This document shows positions 32,222 through 39,206 of a DNA stretch of 39,281 bases, piece after piece. The notes beneath the pieces were generated by a model. The model worked only from the letters and a program-made list of their open reading frames with translations, did no database searches and was not told where the DNA came from. The stretch is taken from contig QXXL01000018.1 of assembly GCA_009911505.1 (NCBI GenBank), forward strand, positions 1-39,281, written 5' to 3'. Origin of the DNA: Lachnospiraceae bacterium. Its GTDB lineage: Bacteria; Bacillota; Clostridia; Lachnospirales; Lachnospiraceae. Each line of letters starts with the position of its first letter. Position 1 is the first letter of the stretch. The position numbers and the translations under genes were made by a program.

Positions 32222-32252
32222 AAAAAAGCTGTCTGAAATTGGCAGCTTTTTT
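32222..32252. terminator. bidirectional terminator
   Basis: AAAAAAGCTG (32222-32231) pairs with CAGCTTTTTT (32243-32252): a 10-bp stem with T-runs on either strand. It ends the ligA-paralogue unit. Confidence 0.85.
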
Positions 32253-32333
32253 CAAGTATCCGGCCACTACAGGGTATTTATTTTATATAGGGATTTCCCT
32301 ATGGAACCTGTGTAACAATTTTCAAAACCGCAA

Positions 32334-32362
32334 CTGACAAAACGGCGGCAACATGCTATAAT
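32334..32362 (+). promoter_or_regulatory. promoter of the Rpn-family gene
   Basis: CTGACA (32334-32339), exactly 17 bases, and a perfect TATAAT (32357-32362); start near 32369, about 15 bases before the ATG at 32384. Confidence 0.75.
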
Positions 32363-32383
32363 ATGAGAAAGAGAGGTACATCT

Positions 32384-33192
32384 ATGCCAAACACAAGCAA
32401 AACCATCCAACAGTTAAACCTGGAGGACGATTTCCTTTTCGCTAAGGTAATGAGTGATAAGGAGGTCTGCAGAAAAGTATTAGAAAAAATACTGGGCGTT
32501 TCCATTCGGGAGGTTTCCGTGCCTGCAACGCAGAAAACCATCAATACGCTCTATGACGGAAAAGGTATCCGGCTCGATGTATACCTGAACGACAACGAGG
32601 GAACTGTATATAATGTGGAGATGGAGCGCGGAAAGCATAAAAGAGCCATTCTCCCCAAGAGATCGAGGTACTACCAGGGAAACATCGACCTTGACATCAT
32701 TTCCGCAGGGGAAGATTACAGGAAACTGAAAAAATCCTTTGTCATCTTCATCTGCACCTTGATCCGTTTGGAGACCGGCGCCATTTATACACCTTTGAAA
32801 ACAGGTGCGTGGAAAACCCTTCCCTCACACTGGGAGATGAAACCACCAAGATTTTCCTGAACACAAAGGGCAATATGCACGATGTCGATCCTGAAATGCA
32901 GGAATTTCTCTCTTATGTGGAGAACACAACAGATGACTTTGCAGCGCAGGCCAGAAGCCCACTCATAAAAGAGATCCACAAAAAGGTTACTGAGGTAAAA
33001 GAAAGTAAAGAATTGGAGGTCGAGTATATGACTTTATTACAGAGGGATAGGGAAAATATACAACAGGGACAAGAAAATATGGCCGCATTGACTAAAATTC
33101 TTCTTGAAGAAAATCGTACTGATGATTTGAAACGTGCTTTAGAAGACACAGACTTCAGAAACGAGCTTTTTGAAGAATATAACATTCTATAA
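32384..33192 (+). pseudogene. Rpn-family PD-(D/E)XK nuclease, frameshifted
   Basis: The N-terminal half shows the Rpn/PDDEXK nuclease pattern: LNLEDDFLFAKVM at 11-23, GIRLDVY with D65, YNVEME with E79 and RSRYYQGNIDLDIISAGEDY. Translation leaves this frame after FVIFICT near 32757 and ends at 32860. One base further, the next frame continues the family sequence as DPFGDRRHLYTFENRCVENP and LTLGDETTKIFLNTKG to 33192. Restoring one T in ACCTTGATCC repairs the gene, so a single-base deletion near 32760 (or a sequencing error or phase-variable slip) is likely. ATG 32384 follows AGAGAGG. Intact Rpn proteins are DNA endonucleases linked to recombination and phage defence. The tail holds an internal start. 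Confidence 0.8.
33028..33192 (+). CDS. RpnS-like C-terminal tail with internal start
   Basis: A perfect GGAGG site 8 bases before ATG 33028 inside the 3' end of the Rpn gene would produce a 54-residue protein (MTLLQRDRENIQQ through ELFEEYNIL). E. coli Rpn genes are reported to make a short C-terminal product from within the gene that neutralises the full nuclease; this would be the counterpart. It is downstream of the frameshift and remains translatable. The two free-standing genes that follow begin with nearly the same sequence, including the start codon context. Confidence 0.65.
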   Translation: MTLLQRDRENIQQGQENMAALTKILLEENRTDDLKRALEDTDFRNELFEEYNIL

Positions 33193-33250
33193 CAGCAGAC
33201 ATATTAGTAGGGGAGGTATCCACTTCCCCTGATTTTTCATATCGGAGATC
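33190..33250 (+). repeat. 3'-end repeat with terminator, copy A
   Basis: About 60 bases (TAACAGCAGACATATTAG, then AGGGGA and TCCCCT forming a hairpin at 33209-33237 with GATTTTT) that recur at 33635-33694. The hairpin plus T-run is a terminator. Confidence 0.8.
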
Positions 33251-33256
33251 AAATAT

Positions 33257-33436
33257 ATGACTTTATTACAGAGAGACCGGGAAAATATCGAATTAGGGCG
33301 AGAAGAAGGCAGCATTTCTGCCACTAAAATCCTCAAACTCCACAATAAGGGGATGGACAATGAGGATATCTCATCGTCCCTGCAGCTTGATCTTGAATAT
33401 GTCAACTCTGTTATATCTGACTATGAAAACGATTAA
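33257..33436 (+). CDS. free-standing Rpn-tail protein 1
   Basis: A 59-residue frame beginning MTLLQRDRENIELGREEG and continuing SISATKILKLHNKGMDNEDI. Its first eleven residues and nucleotide context match the internal start at 33028, but the rest diverges (shared with the next gene: SSLQLDLEYV.SVISDY). A CGGAG ribosome site precedes it. Probably a tail duplicate that acts as a stand-alone antitoxin-like protein. It has no nuclease domain in front. Confidence 0.65.
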   Translation: MTLLQRDRENIELGREEGSISATKILKLHNKGMDNEDISSSLQLDLEYVNSVISDYEND

Positions 33437-33455
33437 ACTATAAGAGGAATGCACA

Positions 33456-33623
33456 ATGACTTTATTGCAGAGAGACCGGGAAAATATTGAATTAGGCACT
33501 ACACTTGCCACGAAAATCATTAAGCTGTATCACAAAGGCATCGACAGTAAAGACATTGCTTCTTCTTTGCAGCTTGATCTTGAATATGTCAGCTCGGTCA
33601 TATCAGATTACAAAAATGAATAG
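33456..33623 (+). CDS. free-standing Rpn-tail protein 2
   Basis: A 55-residue homologue of the previous gene (MTLLQRDRENIELGTTLATK, then IIKLYHKGIDSKDIASSLQL and DLEYVSSVISDYKNE). AGAGGA lies upstream. It starts 20 bases after the previous stop, so the two lie in tandem. Same interpretation: an orphan C-terminal domain preserved as an open frame. Confidence 0.65.
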   Translation: MTLLQRDRENIELGTTLATKIIKLYHKGIDSKDIASSLQLDLEYVSSVISDYKNE

Positions 33624-33634
33624 GATATAAAATT

Positions 33635-33694
33635 TAACAGACACATTATTAGCAGGGGGAGCAAACACTTCCCCTGATTTTGTACATCGTAGAT
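33635..33694 (+). repeat. 3'-end repeat with terminator, copy B
   Basis: Second copy of the repeat at 33190-33250. Hairpin CAGGGG (33653-33658) with CCCCTG (33671-33676), followed by ATTTTG. Its presence after the second tail gene shows that tail and terminator were duplicated as units. Confidence 0.75.
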
Positions 33695-33704
33695 TGGAGG
33701 AAAA

Positions 33705-34346
33705 ATGGATACAATGTCAAAAGAAAAAAACAGTCCTGGCAGGGATGCTCTACATAAGGTTCTTGCGCAGGCATATAAAGGGAAAAGTTTTGCCGTACTT
33801 GGAATCAAACTCCCACTCATCCGTGAACTGCTCCCGGCAATTCCGCTAAGGGACGGCTTCATTGACAGCCTGTTCCTACTGGAAGACGGAACCTATGCAG
33901 TTGTGGAATACGCATCCGGATGCCATAAAACAGATATGGCCCAATATCCGAACTACATTGCAAAGATCATGGAAAAATATGATAAAGGAGATGGAAATTT
34001 TGACCTACACCTTATCATCATCTATACCGGCGATGTGGAAAAGGCCGATCCGGTATTTGACTGTGGCTGCCTTACCTTGCGTCCAAAGCAGGTTTTCTTA
34101 TCCCGCATGGACAGCGGGGCAGTATTCGACGCCATACGTCAGAAAATCCATTCCGGGATTGTGCTTATGGATGATGATCTGATGAAGCTGGTGGTCCTGC
34201 CACTGTCTGTTCCCGGTCCTGAAAGAAAAACACAGTTATTTGAAAAGATTTCGTCCCTGGCAGGAGAGATTCCGGATGAGACACAGCGTAATTTCGTCCT
34301 CTCCGCCATGGCACTTGCCACTGAAAAGTTTATAGACAAAGAATAA
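33705..34346 (+). CDS. Rpn/PD-(D/E)XK-like protein
   Basis: A 213-residue protein resembling the nuclease-transposase relatives of Rpn: FIDSLFLLEDGTYAVVEYAS (D54, E68) matches the D-x(n)-ExK core, but the catalytic lysine or glutamine position carries Ala (EYA), so activity is doubtful. The C-terminal part (about 150-213) is a helical tail with NFVLSAMALATEKFIDKE. GGAGG lies 5 bases before ATG 33705. Its last bases are duplicated beyond the BlaR1/BlaI module. It may be a decayed or regulatory member of the family. Confidence 0.65.
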   Translation: MDTMSKEKNSPGRDALHKVLAQAYKGKSFAVLGIKLPLIRELLPAIPLRDGFIDSLFLLEDGTYAVVEYASGCHKTDMAQYPNYIAKIMEKYDKGDGNFDLHLIIIYTGDVEKADPVFDCGCLTLRPKQVFLSRMDSGAVFDAIRQKIHSGIVLMDDDLMKLVVLPLSVPGPERKTQLFEKISSLAGEIPDETQRNFVLSAMALATEKFIDKE

Positions 34347-34392
34347 AAGAGATTGGACCGGCAGCCGCCGGTCCTTTTTTAACAGTTCCTGA
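34315..34392 (+). repeat. gene 3'-end repeat, copy 1, with terminator
   Basis: The end of the preceding gene (TTGCCACTGAAAAGTTTATA, then GACAAAGAATAAAAGAGATT) and the following bases to TTTTTAACAGTTCCTGA. It contains a terminator stem GGACCGGC/GCCGGTCC with six T at 34355-34380. The same sequence without that stem is found at 37265-37320. Confidence 0.85.
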
Positions 34393-34396
34393 AAAA

Positions 34397-36769
34397 CTAC
34401 TCATATTCCCACGGTATTTCATTGAAACATTTGTAAAACTCACTATTATTCCAATCTGACACTGGGCGATAATCATAAGCAACTCCATCTATATGGAAAT
34501 TCGGGCAACTGTCTGTAGCCATAGACAGTTTCACTACATCCCCATTTGCCAACGTTAATTCCAAACAGGCATATCGGTTTCCACAGTCTGTTCCATTAAG
34601 CATATATTCCGCATTACTGAACCATTCTTCAAACTTTTGCAGTGTCTCTGCGTTTGTTATGGTCTGACTATAAAATTGCCCGCCAGTAAAAGTAGACTTA
34701 ACATCTAACTTAGCGGATACAATATCTTTTATATCAGAAACATCATAATTTTGATAACCTATTTTTTCTGTCAACATAATCTGTATATAATCACATAACT
34801 TAGGCGCTTCTATGAAGCACTCCATCATTCCCTTTTCGTCATCATAAGTATAGTATAAATACCCTCCTTCAAACACTCGGATTTCCATATCATTATAGAT
34901 TATCTGCCAGCCTTTTTCTTTATGGCCTTCCCAACGTCTGTCAAACGGCTGTCCTTCCAAATCCAGCGCCTCTACTTGTGCTGACAGCCATTCCTGGTCT
35001 TTATCTGTAGGAATATAATAATAATAAGCATTCTCTCTTATCATGGAAGGCTGTACTTTTATGCAGACCTTGTCAGCTTCCGGCTGTTCATAAAGCATGA
35101 TATTCTGTATAGTATCATTTTCTAATGGCATTTCCTTTGTTTGTAAAGAAATATATTTTTCAAGAATAGTATTCACTTCCACTTTATCTTCTTCACTAAG
35201 CGAAAGATGTCTGTTGTAAGCAGAATCATTAAAGGTTCCACAATCGGAATGATACCTTACCGCATTCCCATCAAGTATAAGTTCACAGTTATCAAGACAG
35301 TCTGAAGTACCTACATTCCACTCCCCAGATTCAAGAAAGGCACGAAAAATCATTGCATCTTCCCTTGACATAATAACGGGACTGCTTCCGTTTAAAATAT
35401 CAGATACCTGCATATCAGCATCAGTTTCCTGCTGTGCAGTATTTTCCTCACCTGGCGTCTGTTCTGTGGATAGGCTGCTATCTCCAACTTCCTTTACAGA
35501 AGCAATCCTTACTTCCACATTTTTTACAGATACATACACGTCCATACTTTCATCTGTCGTATTCTGCACATTTACGCCTATTTTAAACCATGCGCCTTTT
35601 TCTACATCCATCTCCACAGGCATTCCCGGTGTAATATAGGCGGGTTCGTCATAAGTGTTTTCTTCCCTGACCTCTACAGGCAGCAATGCAATTTCCGTAT
35701 CCCCAAGTCCTTCGCCGGCATAAAATGTAAGCGTATTACCTTTAGGGCTGATTTCTTCATCTGAATAACAAAAAGCTTCTGTACTTCCTGCAGGTATTGT
35801 AATTCTGATCTGATACTCTCTTGTGGGATTCGTCAAAAAGCATACCGCCAATATTACTAATACTGCTGCCGCTGCTATCATGATCCATAATGTCGGTTTT
35901 TTGTAATTCAATACGGATTTCACTCTTTCCTTTACTCCCACTTCCCCAAAAGCCAGCGGACACACCATGATCAGGCTCCTCTGTCCTGCACAGGATAACA
36001 ACACTTTAGAATACTCTTTTTTCTCATGGAATGTCATATCTTTGGCCGCTTTTTCATCACATGCCAGTTCAATGTCCTTGCAGAGCAGGGAATATGCCAT
36101 CCAGCAAAGAGGATTAAACCAATGGATACATAACAATAAATACCCCAACGCTTTCCACCAATGGTCTTTCCTTTTAAGATGTGCAGATTCATGTGCAAGG
36201 ATATAGTCCATCTCTCTCTCACGCAGTGCAGAAGAAAGATAAACCCTTGGTCTGAAAATCCCCAAAATAAAGGGGGATTTTACGGCATCACAAATGTAAA
36301 TATTATCCCTGACGCATACCGCTTCTTTTACAAGTTTATGCAGCTTTACAGCACTACCCATTGCCCAAATTATTAACAGGACCATGCCACAGCACCAAAC
36401 AAGACCGGCAGCATATGTAACTATCTGCAAGGGAGCCGCACTATCTGATCCATTGTACGCAAAGGTTTCTGTCAGCATTGGGTTTATCGTATTTTCCACA
36501 ATTGTCAGCCGGCTGTCTATGGACGGTATATAATTTTGCACTTCCCCTTCCACAACTGTGCTGGATTTTATAGGTTCTGTACTTGGCAATATACTGAACC
36601 GGCTTTCAATGGAAAACGGACAGATCAGCCGGATTGCTACTACTCCCCACAACAGACAATTCACCCATTTGGGAATTTTTCTAAATAACAGCCTGATACA
36701 TAAAACTGCCAATATTAACCATCCGGCAGTAATGCTCATATTTAATAACTTCAAGAAAATATCGCCCAT
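34397..36769 (-). CDS. BlaR1/MecR1-like M56 sensor protease
   Basis: A 790-residue membrane protein of the M56 zinc-peptidase family. It has several membrane helices (about 13-30, 37-50, 120-140, 205-222 and 292-312). The protease site HESAH is at residues 193-197, with the second-site glutamate in DIELACDEKA near 234. Normal BlaR1 is about 600 residues with a penicillin-binding sensor domain; here the C-terminal 480 residues lack SxxK/SxN/KTG motifs I could recognise, so the trigger is probably not a beta-lactam. It lies 5 bases after the BlaI-like gene, as in classical operons. Signal-activated cleavage of the BlaI-type repressor is the expected role. Confidence 0.82.
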   Translation of the reverse strand: MGDIFLKLLNMSITAGWLILAVLCIRLLFRKIPKWVNCLLWGVVAIRLICPFSIESRFSILPSTEPIKSSTVVEGEVQNYIPSIDSRLTIVENTINPMLTETFAYNGSDSAAPLQIVTYAAGLVWCCGMVLLIIWAMGSAVKLHKLVKEAVCVRDNIYICDAVKSPFILGIFRPRVYLSSALREREMDYILAHESAHLKRKDHWWKALGYLLLCIHWFNPLCWMAYSLLCKDIELACDEKAAKDMTFHEKKEYSKVLLSCAGQRSLIMVCPLAFGEVGVKERVKSVLNYKKPTLWIMIAAAAVLVILAVCFLTNPTREYQIRITIPAGSTEAFCYSDEEISPKGNTLTFYAGEGLGDTEIALLPVEVREENTYDEPAYITPGMPVEMDVEKGAWFKIGVNVQNTTDESMDVYVSVKNVEVRIASVKEVGDSSLSTEQTPGEENTAQQETDADMQVSDILNGSSPVIMSREDAMIFRAFLESGEWNVGTSDCLDNCELILDGNAVRYHSDCGTFNDSAYNRHLSLSEEDKVEVNTILEKYISLQTKEMPLENDTIQNIMLYEQPEADKVCIKVQPSMIRENAYYYYIPTDKDQEWLSAQVEALDLEGQPFDRRWEGHKEKGWQIIYNDMEIRVFEGGYLYYTYDDEKGMMECFIEAPKLCDYIQIMLTEKIGYQNYDVSDIKDIVSAKLDVKSTFTGGQFYSQTITNAETLQKFEEWFSNAEYMLNGTDCGNRYACLELTLANGDVVKLSMATDSCPNFHIDGVAYDYRPVSDWNNSEFYKCFNEIPWEYE

Positions 36770-36774
36770 ACCCT

Positions 36775-37134
36775 TTATTCCTCCGTCCTGTCAATTATCC
36801 TGCGGATTTCTTCCGCTTCATCCGCTGTAATCTTGGAACCCTGCATAAATGCCGCAATAAATGCTGGAAGCGAGCCCGCAAAAGTATCTTCCACATATCG
36901 TCTGCTCTGCATGGAATAAAATTCATCCCTGGAAATCACAGCCGTTACCACTCCATTTTCATTACGGAACAATCCTTTGTCTATTAGTCTCCGCAATACA
37001 TTATGTGCCGTAGTTCTTTTCCAGTTAAATTCTACCGCTGTCATCTTTACCAATTCAGACGAAGTAACCGGCTCATGCGCCCAAATCATATCTGCATATC
37101 GTGCTTCAATAACACCCAATTGTATTTCTGCCAT
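36775..37134 (-). CDS. BlaI/MecI-family repressor
   Basis: A 119-residue winged-helix repressor: GVIEARYADMIWAHEPVTSS and TAVEFNWKRTTAHNVLRRLI form the DNA-binding part, and SLPAFIAAFMQGSKITADEA precedes a typical dimerisation helix with EEIRRIIDRTEE. ATG 37134 is chosen over 37161 because it begins at the conserved MAEIQLG; AAAGGAG lies 11 bases upstream. Two dyads in front of the gene fit as operators. With BlaR1 it forms a signal-derepressed pair. Confidence 0.88.
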   Translation of the reverse strand: MAEIQLGVIEARYADMIWAHEPVTSSELVKMTAVEFNWKRTTAHNVLRRLIDKGLFRNENGVVTAVISRDEFYSMQSRRYVEDTFAGSLPAFIAAFMQGSKITADEAEEIRRIIDRTEE

Positions 37135-37154
37135 GTGTTTCGTTCTCCTTTCAC

Positions 37155-37209
37155 AGACCACTCAAAGTGGTCTTTATTACAGACTACACCAAGTGGTCTC
37201 AAAAGTCAA
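37155..37209 (-). promoter_or_regulatory. BlaI-type promoter and two operators
   Basis: Two 19-bp dyads, AGACCACT-CAA-AGTGGTCT (37155-37173, perfect) and AGACTACACCAAGTGGTCT (37181-37199, imperfect), lie 26 bases apart. On the minus strand TTGACT (37204-37209) and TAGTCT (37181-37186) are 17 bases apart, so the second dyad covers the -10 and spacer. The sequence differs from the TACA/TGTA operators of classical BlaI. Confidence 0.75.
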
Positions 37210-37264
37210 GATTAAACTCTCACACCTAGCACACCTTAGAAAATGAATATATTAAAATGGACTG

Positions 37265-37320
37265 TTGCCACTGAAAAGTTTATAGACAGAGAATAAAAGA
37301 GATTTTTAACAGCTCCTGAA
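37265..37320 (+). repeat. gene 3'-end repeat, copy 2
   Basis: A copy of 34315-34392 (TTGCCACTGAAAAGTTTATA, GACAGAGAATAAAAGAGATT, TTTAACAGCTCCTGA) from which the terminator stem is missing. With copy 1 it brackets the BlaR1/BlaI module. Confidence 0.85.
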
Positions 37321-37372
37321 TGAAAATGCCCAAATTACAGACACTACTCCTAAAAAGAAAGAAGGGATTACC

Positions 37373-38161
37373 ATGGCTGTTGCACACAAAGGCTCCATCT
37401 CCATGGGGCTTGTCCTGATTCCGGTCGGCCTGTATAAGACCACCGTTGACAATGACATCCACTTCAACCAGCTTGATAAGGAAAGCAAGGCACGCATCAA
37501 ATATAAGAAATACTGCAGCCACTGCAACAAGGAAGTCGGCCCCGATGACATCATCAAAGGGTACGAATATGAGAAAGATAAATATGTGGTGATGACGGAT
37601 GATGACCTGGAGAAGATCAAGACAAAGAAGGATAAGACCATCCACATCCTGCAGTTCGCCAAAATAGCGGAGATCAATTCCATTTATTATGAAAAAGACT
37701 ATTATGCCATACCCGACACCGGCGCAGAAAAAGCGTATGAGCTGCTGCGCCAGGCACTGCTCTCCCAGAAGAAAGTGGCCATCGCAAAGACTGTGATGGG
37801 GACGAACGAAAAGCTCCTCGTCCTCTATCCCACCAAGGAGGGCATGATCGTCAAGACGCTGTTCTACCATGATGAGATCGCAGCCGTCCCAAAGCAGATG
37901 CCCAAAGTCACGCTTGACAAGAACGAGCTGGACATGGCGAAGATGCTGGTTGACAACATGACCAAGCCTTTCGTCCCGGAAGACTTCCAGGATGAGTACC
38001 AGGCAAGGCTGCGGGATGCGATCATGAAAAAGATTCAGGGGCAGGAAATCGTCACTGCCGATACCAGTGAGCCGGGCAATGTGATCGACCTGATGGAAGC
38101 ACTGCAGAAAAGCCTGGAAATGTCCAAAGGGAATGGGCGGAAAAAGACGGGTACCGCGTAA
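37373..38161 (+). CDS. ku: Ku protein (bacterial NHEJ)
   Basis: A 262-residue Ku homologue, the DNA end-binding ring protein of bacterial non-homologous end joining. The N terminus (GSISMGLVLIPVGLYKTTVD), the zinc-like YCSHCNKEVG with its two cysteines near residue 48-51, and GYEYEKDKYVVMTDDDL and ALLSQKKVAIAKTVM are typical core elements; a basic tail (SKGNGRKKTGTA) follows. Length is within the range for bacterial Ku. AAGAAGGG precedes ATG 37373. It is coupled to the ATP-dependent ligase gene by an overlapping stop and start, the standard Ku-LigD pairing. Confidence 0.93.
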   Translation: MAVAHKGSISMGLVLIPVGLYKTTVDNDIHFNQLDKESKARIKYKKYCSHCNKEVGPDDIIKGYEYEKDKYVVMTDDDLEKIKTKKDKTIHILQFAKIAEINSIYYEKDYYAIPDTGAEKAYELLRQALLSQKKVAIAKTVMGTNEKLLVLYPTKEGMIVKTLFYHDEIAAVPKQMPKVTLDKNELDMAKMLVDNMTKPFVPEDFQDEYQARLRDAIMKKIQGQEIVTADTSEPGNVIDLMEALQKSLEMSKGNGRKKTGTA

Positions 38162-39084
38162 TGAGCCTGTTCGAGGAAAAGAACCTAAGCCCCATGCTGA
38201 TCTCTCAGATGCAGGAGCCATTCAATGATGATAAATGGATCTATGAACTGAAGCTGGACGGCTGCCGGTGCATCGGCTATTTTGACCAAACCCGCACCTG
38301 CCTGCGAAATAAAAGGAACATGGAACTGCTCCCCAAATTCCCTGAATTGAAGGATCTCCACCGCAGCGTATCGGAGCGGACAGTGCTGGACGGTGAGCTG
38401 GTGGTGCTGCGGAACGGCGTCCCTGACTTTTTTGAACTCCAACGGCGCACCCTGCTGACAGACCGCTTCAAGATCGAAATGGCTGCTGCAAGGCATCCTG
38501 CCTCCTTCGTCGCTTATGACTGCCTCTGTGAAAGCAGCCACAGCATCATGGACCAGCCGCTCCTTGTGCGCAAAGAGGCCCTGCAGTCATCTGTCCGCGA
38601 GAACGACCTTATCGCCGTTTCCCGCTATATTCCCACAGACGGCATCGGACTGTTCCGCGCTGCCGACGAGCGGGAGCTGGAGGGAGTCGTAGCCAAAAGA
38701 GCCTCCAGCCTGTATTACCCCGGTAAGCGCACGAAGGACTGGATCAAATTCAAGCGGATGGCAGACGAGGAATTTGTTGTATGCGGCTATATCAAGAAAA
38801 ACAGCAGAACCTTCAGCATCATCCTTGGGAAATACCATAACGGCGCTTACCTCTACAAAGGCCATGTGACTCTGGGTGTTACCAAAGCGGCCATCAGCCA
38901 GCTTAGGGAAAGCGGTACAATGCCGTTCACGGCAATCCCTGCAGGTGCAGGCAATGAAAATGTCGTCTGGGTATATCCGGATCAGGTATGTACCGTGGAA
39001 TACATGCCGAACACAAAGAACTCCCTGCGCCAGGCTGTCTTCAAAGAATTCCGCACAGATATGGTGCCGGAGGATATAGACTGA
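38161..39084 (+). CDS. ligD: ATP-dependent DNA ligase (LigD ligase domain only)
   Basis: A 307-residue ligase. Motif I is ELKLDGCR (catalytic Lys in KLDG, about residue 31), motif III-like FVAYDCLCE, motif IV EGVVAKR near 180 and motif V WIKFKR near 199, then the C-terminal OB domain. Multi-domain LigD has additional polymerase and phosphoesterase domains; these are absent, so this is a stand-alone ligase as in many Ku-positive Bacillota. Its ATG overlaps the Ku stop. It seals double-strand-break ends held by Ku. With ligA, the window holds two ligases of different cofactor use. Confidence 0.9.
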   Translation: MSLFEEKNLSPMLISQMQEPFNDDKWIYELKLDGCRCIGYFDQTRTCLRNKRNMELLPKFPELKDLHRSVSERTVLDGELVVLRNGVPDFFELQRRTLLTDRFKIEMAAARHPASFVAYDCLCESSHSIMDQPLLVRKEALQSSVRENDLIAVSRYIPTDGIGLFRAADERELEGVVAKRASSLYYPGKRTKDWIKFKRMADEEFVVCGYIKKNSRTFSIILGKYHNGAYLYKGHVTLGVTKAAISQLRESGTMPFTAIPAGAGNENVVWVYPDQVCTVEYMPNTKNSLRQAVFKEFRTDMVPEDID

Positions 39085-39087
39085 CAA

Positions 39088-39109
39088 AGCCGGGCATTTC
39101 ATCCCGGCT
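39088..39109 (-). terminator. probable terminator of the tRNA operon
   Basis: AGCCGGG (39088-39094) pairs with CCCGGCT (39103-39109). The T-rich side (TTTGTC) lies on the minus strand, directly downstream of the tRNA genes. It also closes the ligase gene on the plus strand, weakly. Confidence 0.5.
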
Positions 39110-39115
39110 CTGAAG

Positions 39116-39200
39116 CGTTTGCGGAAGGATTTGAACCTTCGGTGCGTTGCCGCACACCACCTTAGCAGGGTGGCACCATAAGCCTCTCGGACACGCAAAC
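39116..39200 (-). tRNA. tRNA-Ser (GCU anticodon)
   Basis: On the minus strand the acceptor GTTTGCG pairs with CGCAAAC (39194-39200 with 39117-39123). The anticodon stem CCACC/GGTGG holds the loop CTGCTAA, so the anticodon is GCT. A long variable arm and the T arm GAAGG-TTCAAAT-CCTTC follow, as expected of a serine tRNA. The CCA end is not encoded. Confidence 0.9.
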
Positions 39201-39206
39201 GTATAG

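Noticed and set aside
34397..37134. Beta-lactam resistance operon
   Set aside because: BlaI and BlaR1 relatives are present but there is no beta-lactamase or PBP2a gene, and the sensor lacks visible penicillin-binding motifs.
37280..38221. Minus-strand open frame (313 codons) opposite Ku
   Set aside because: Shadow of Ku, which is unambiguous on the plus strand.
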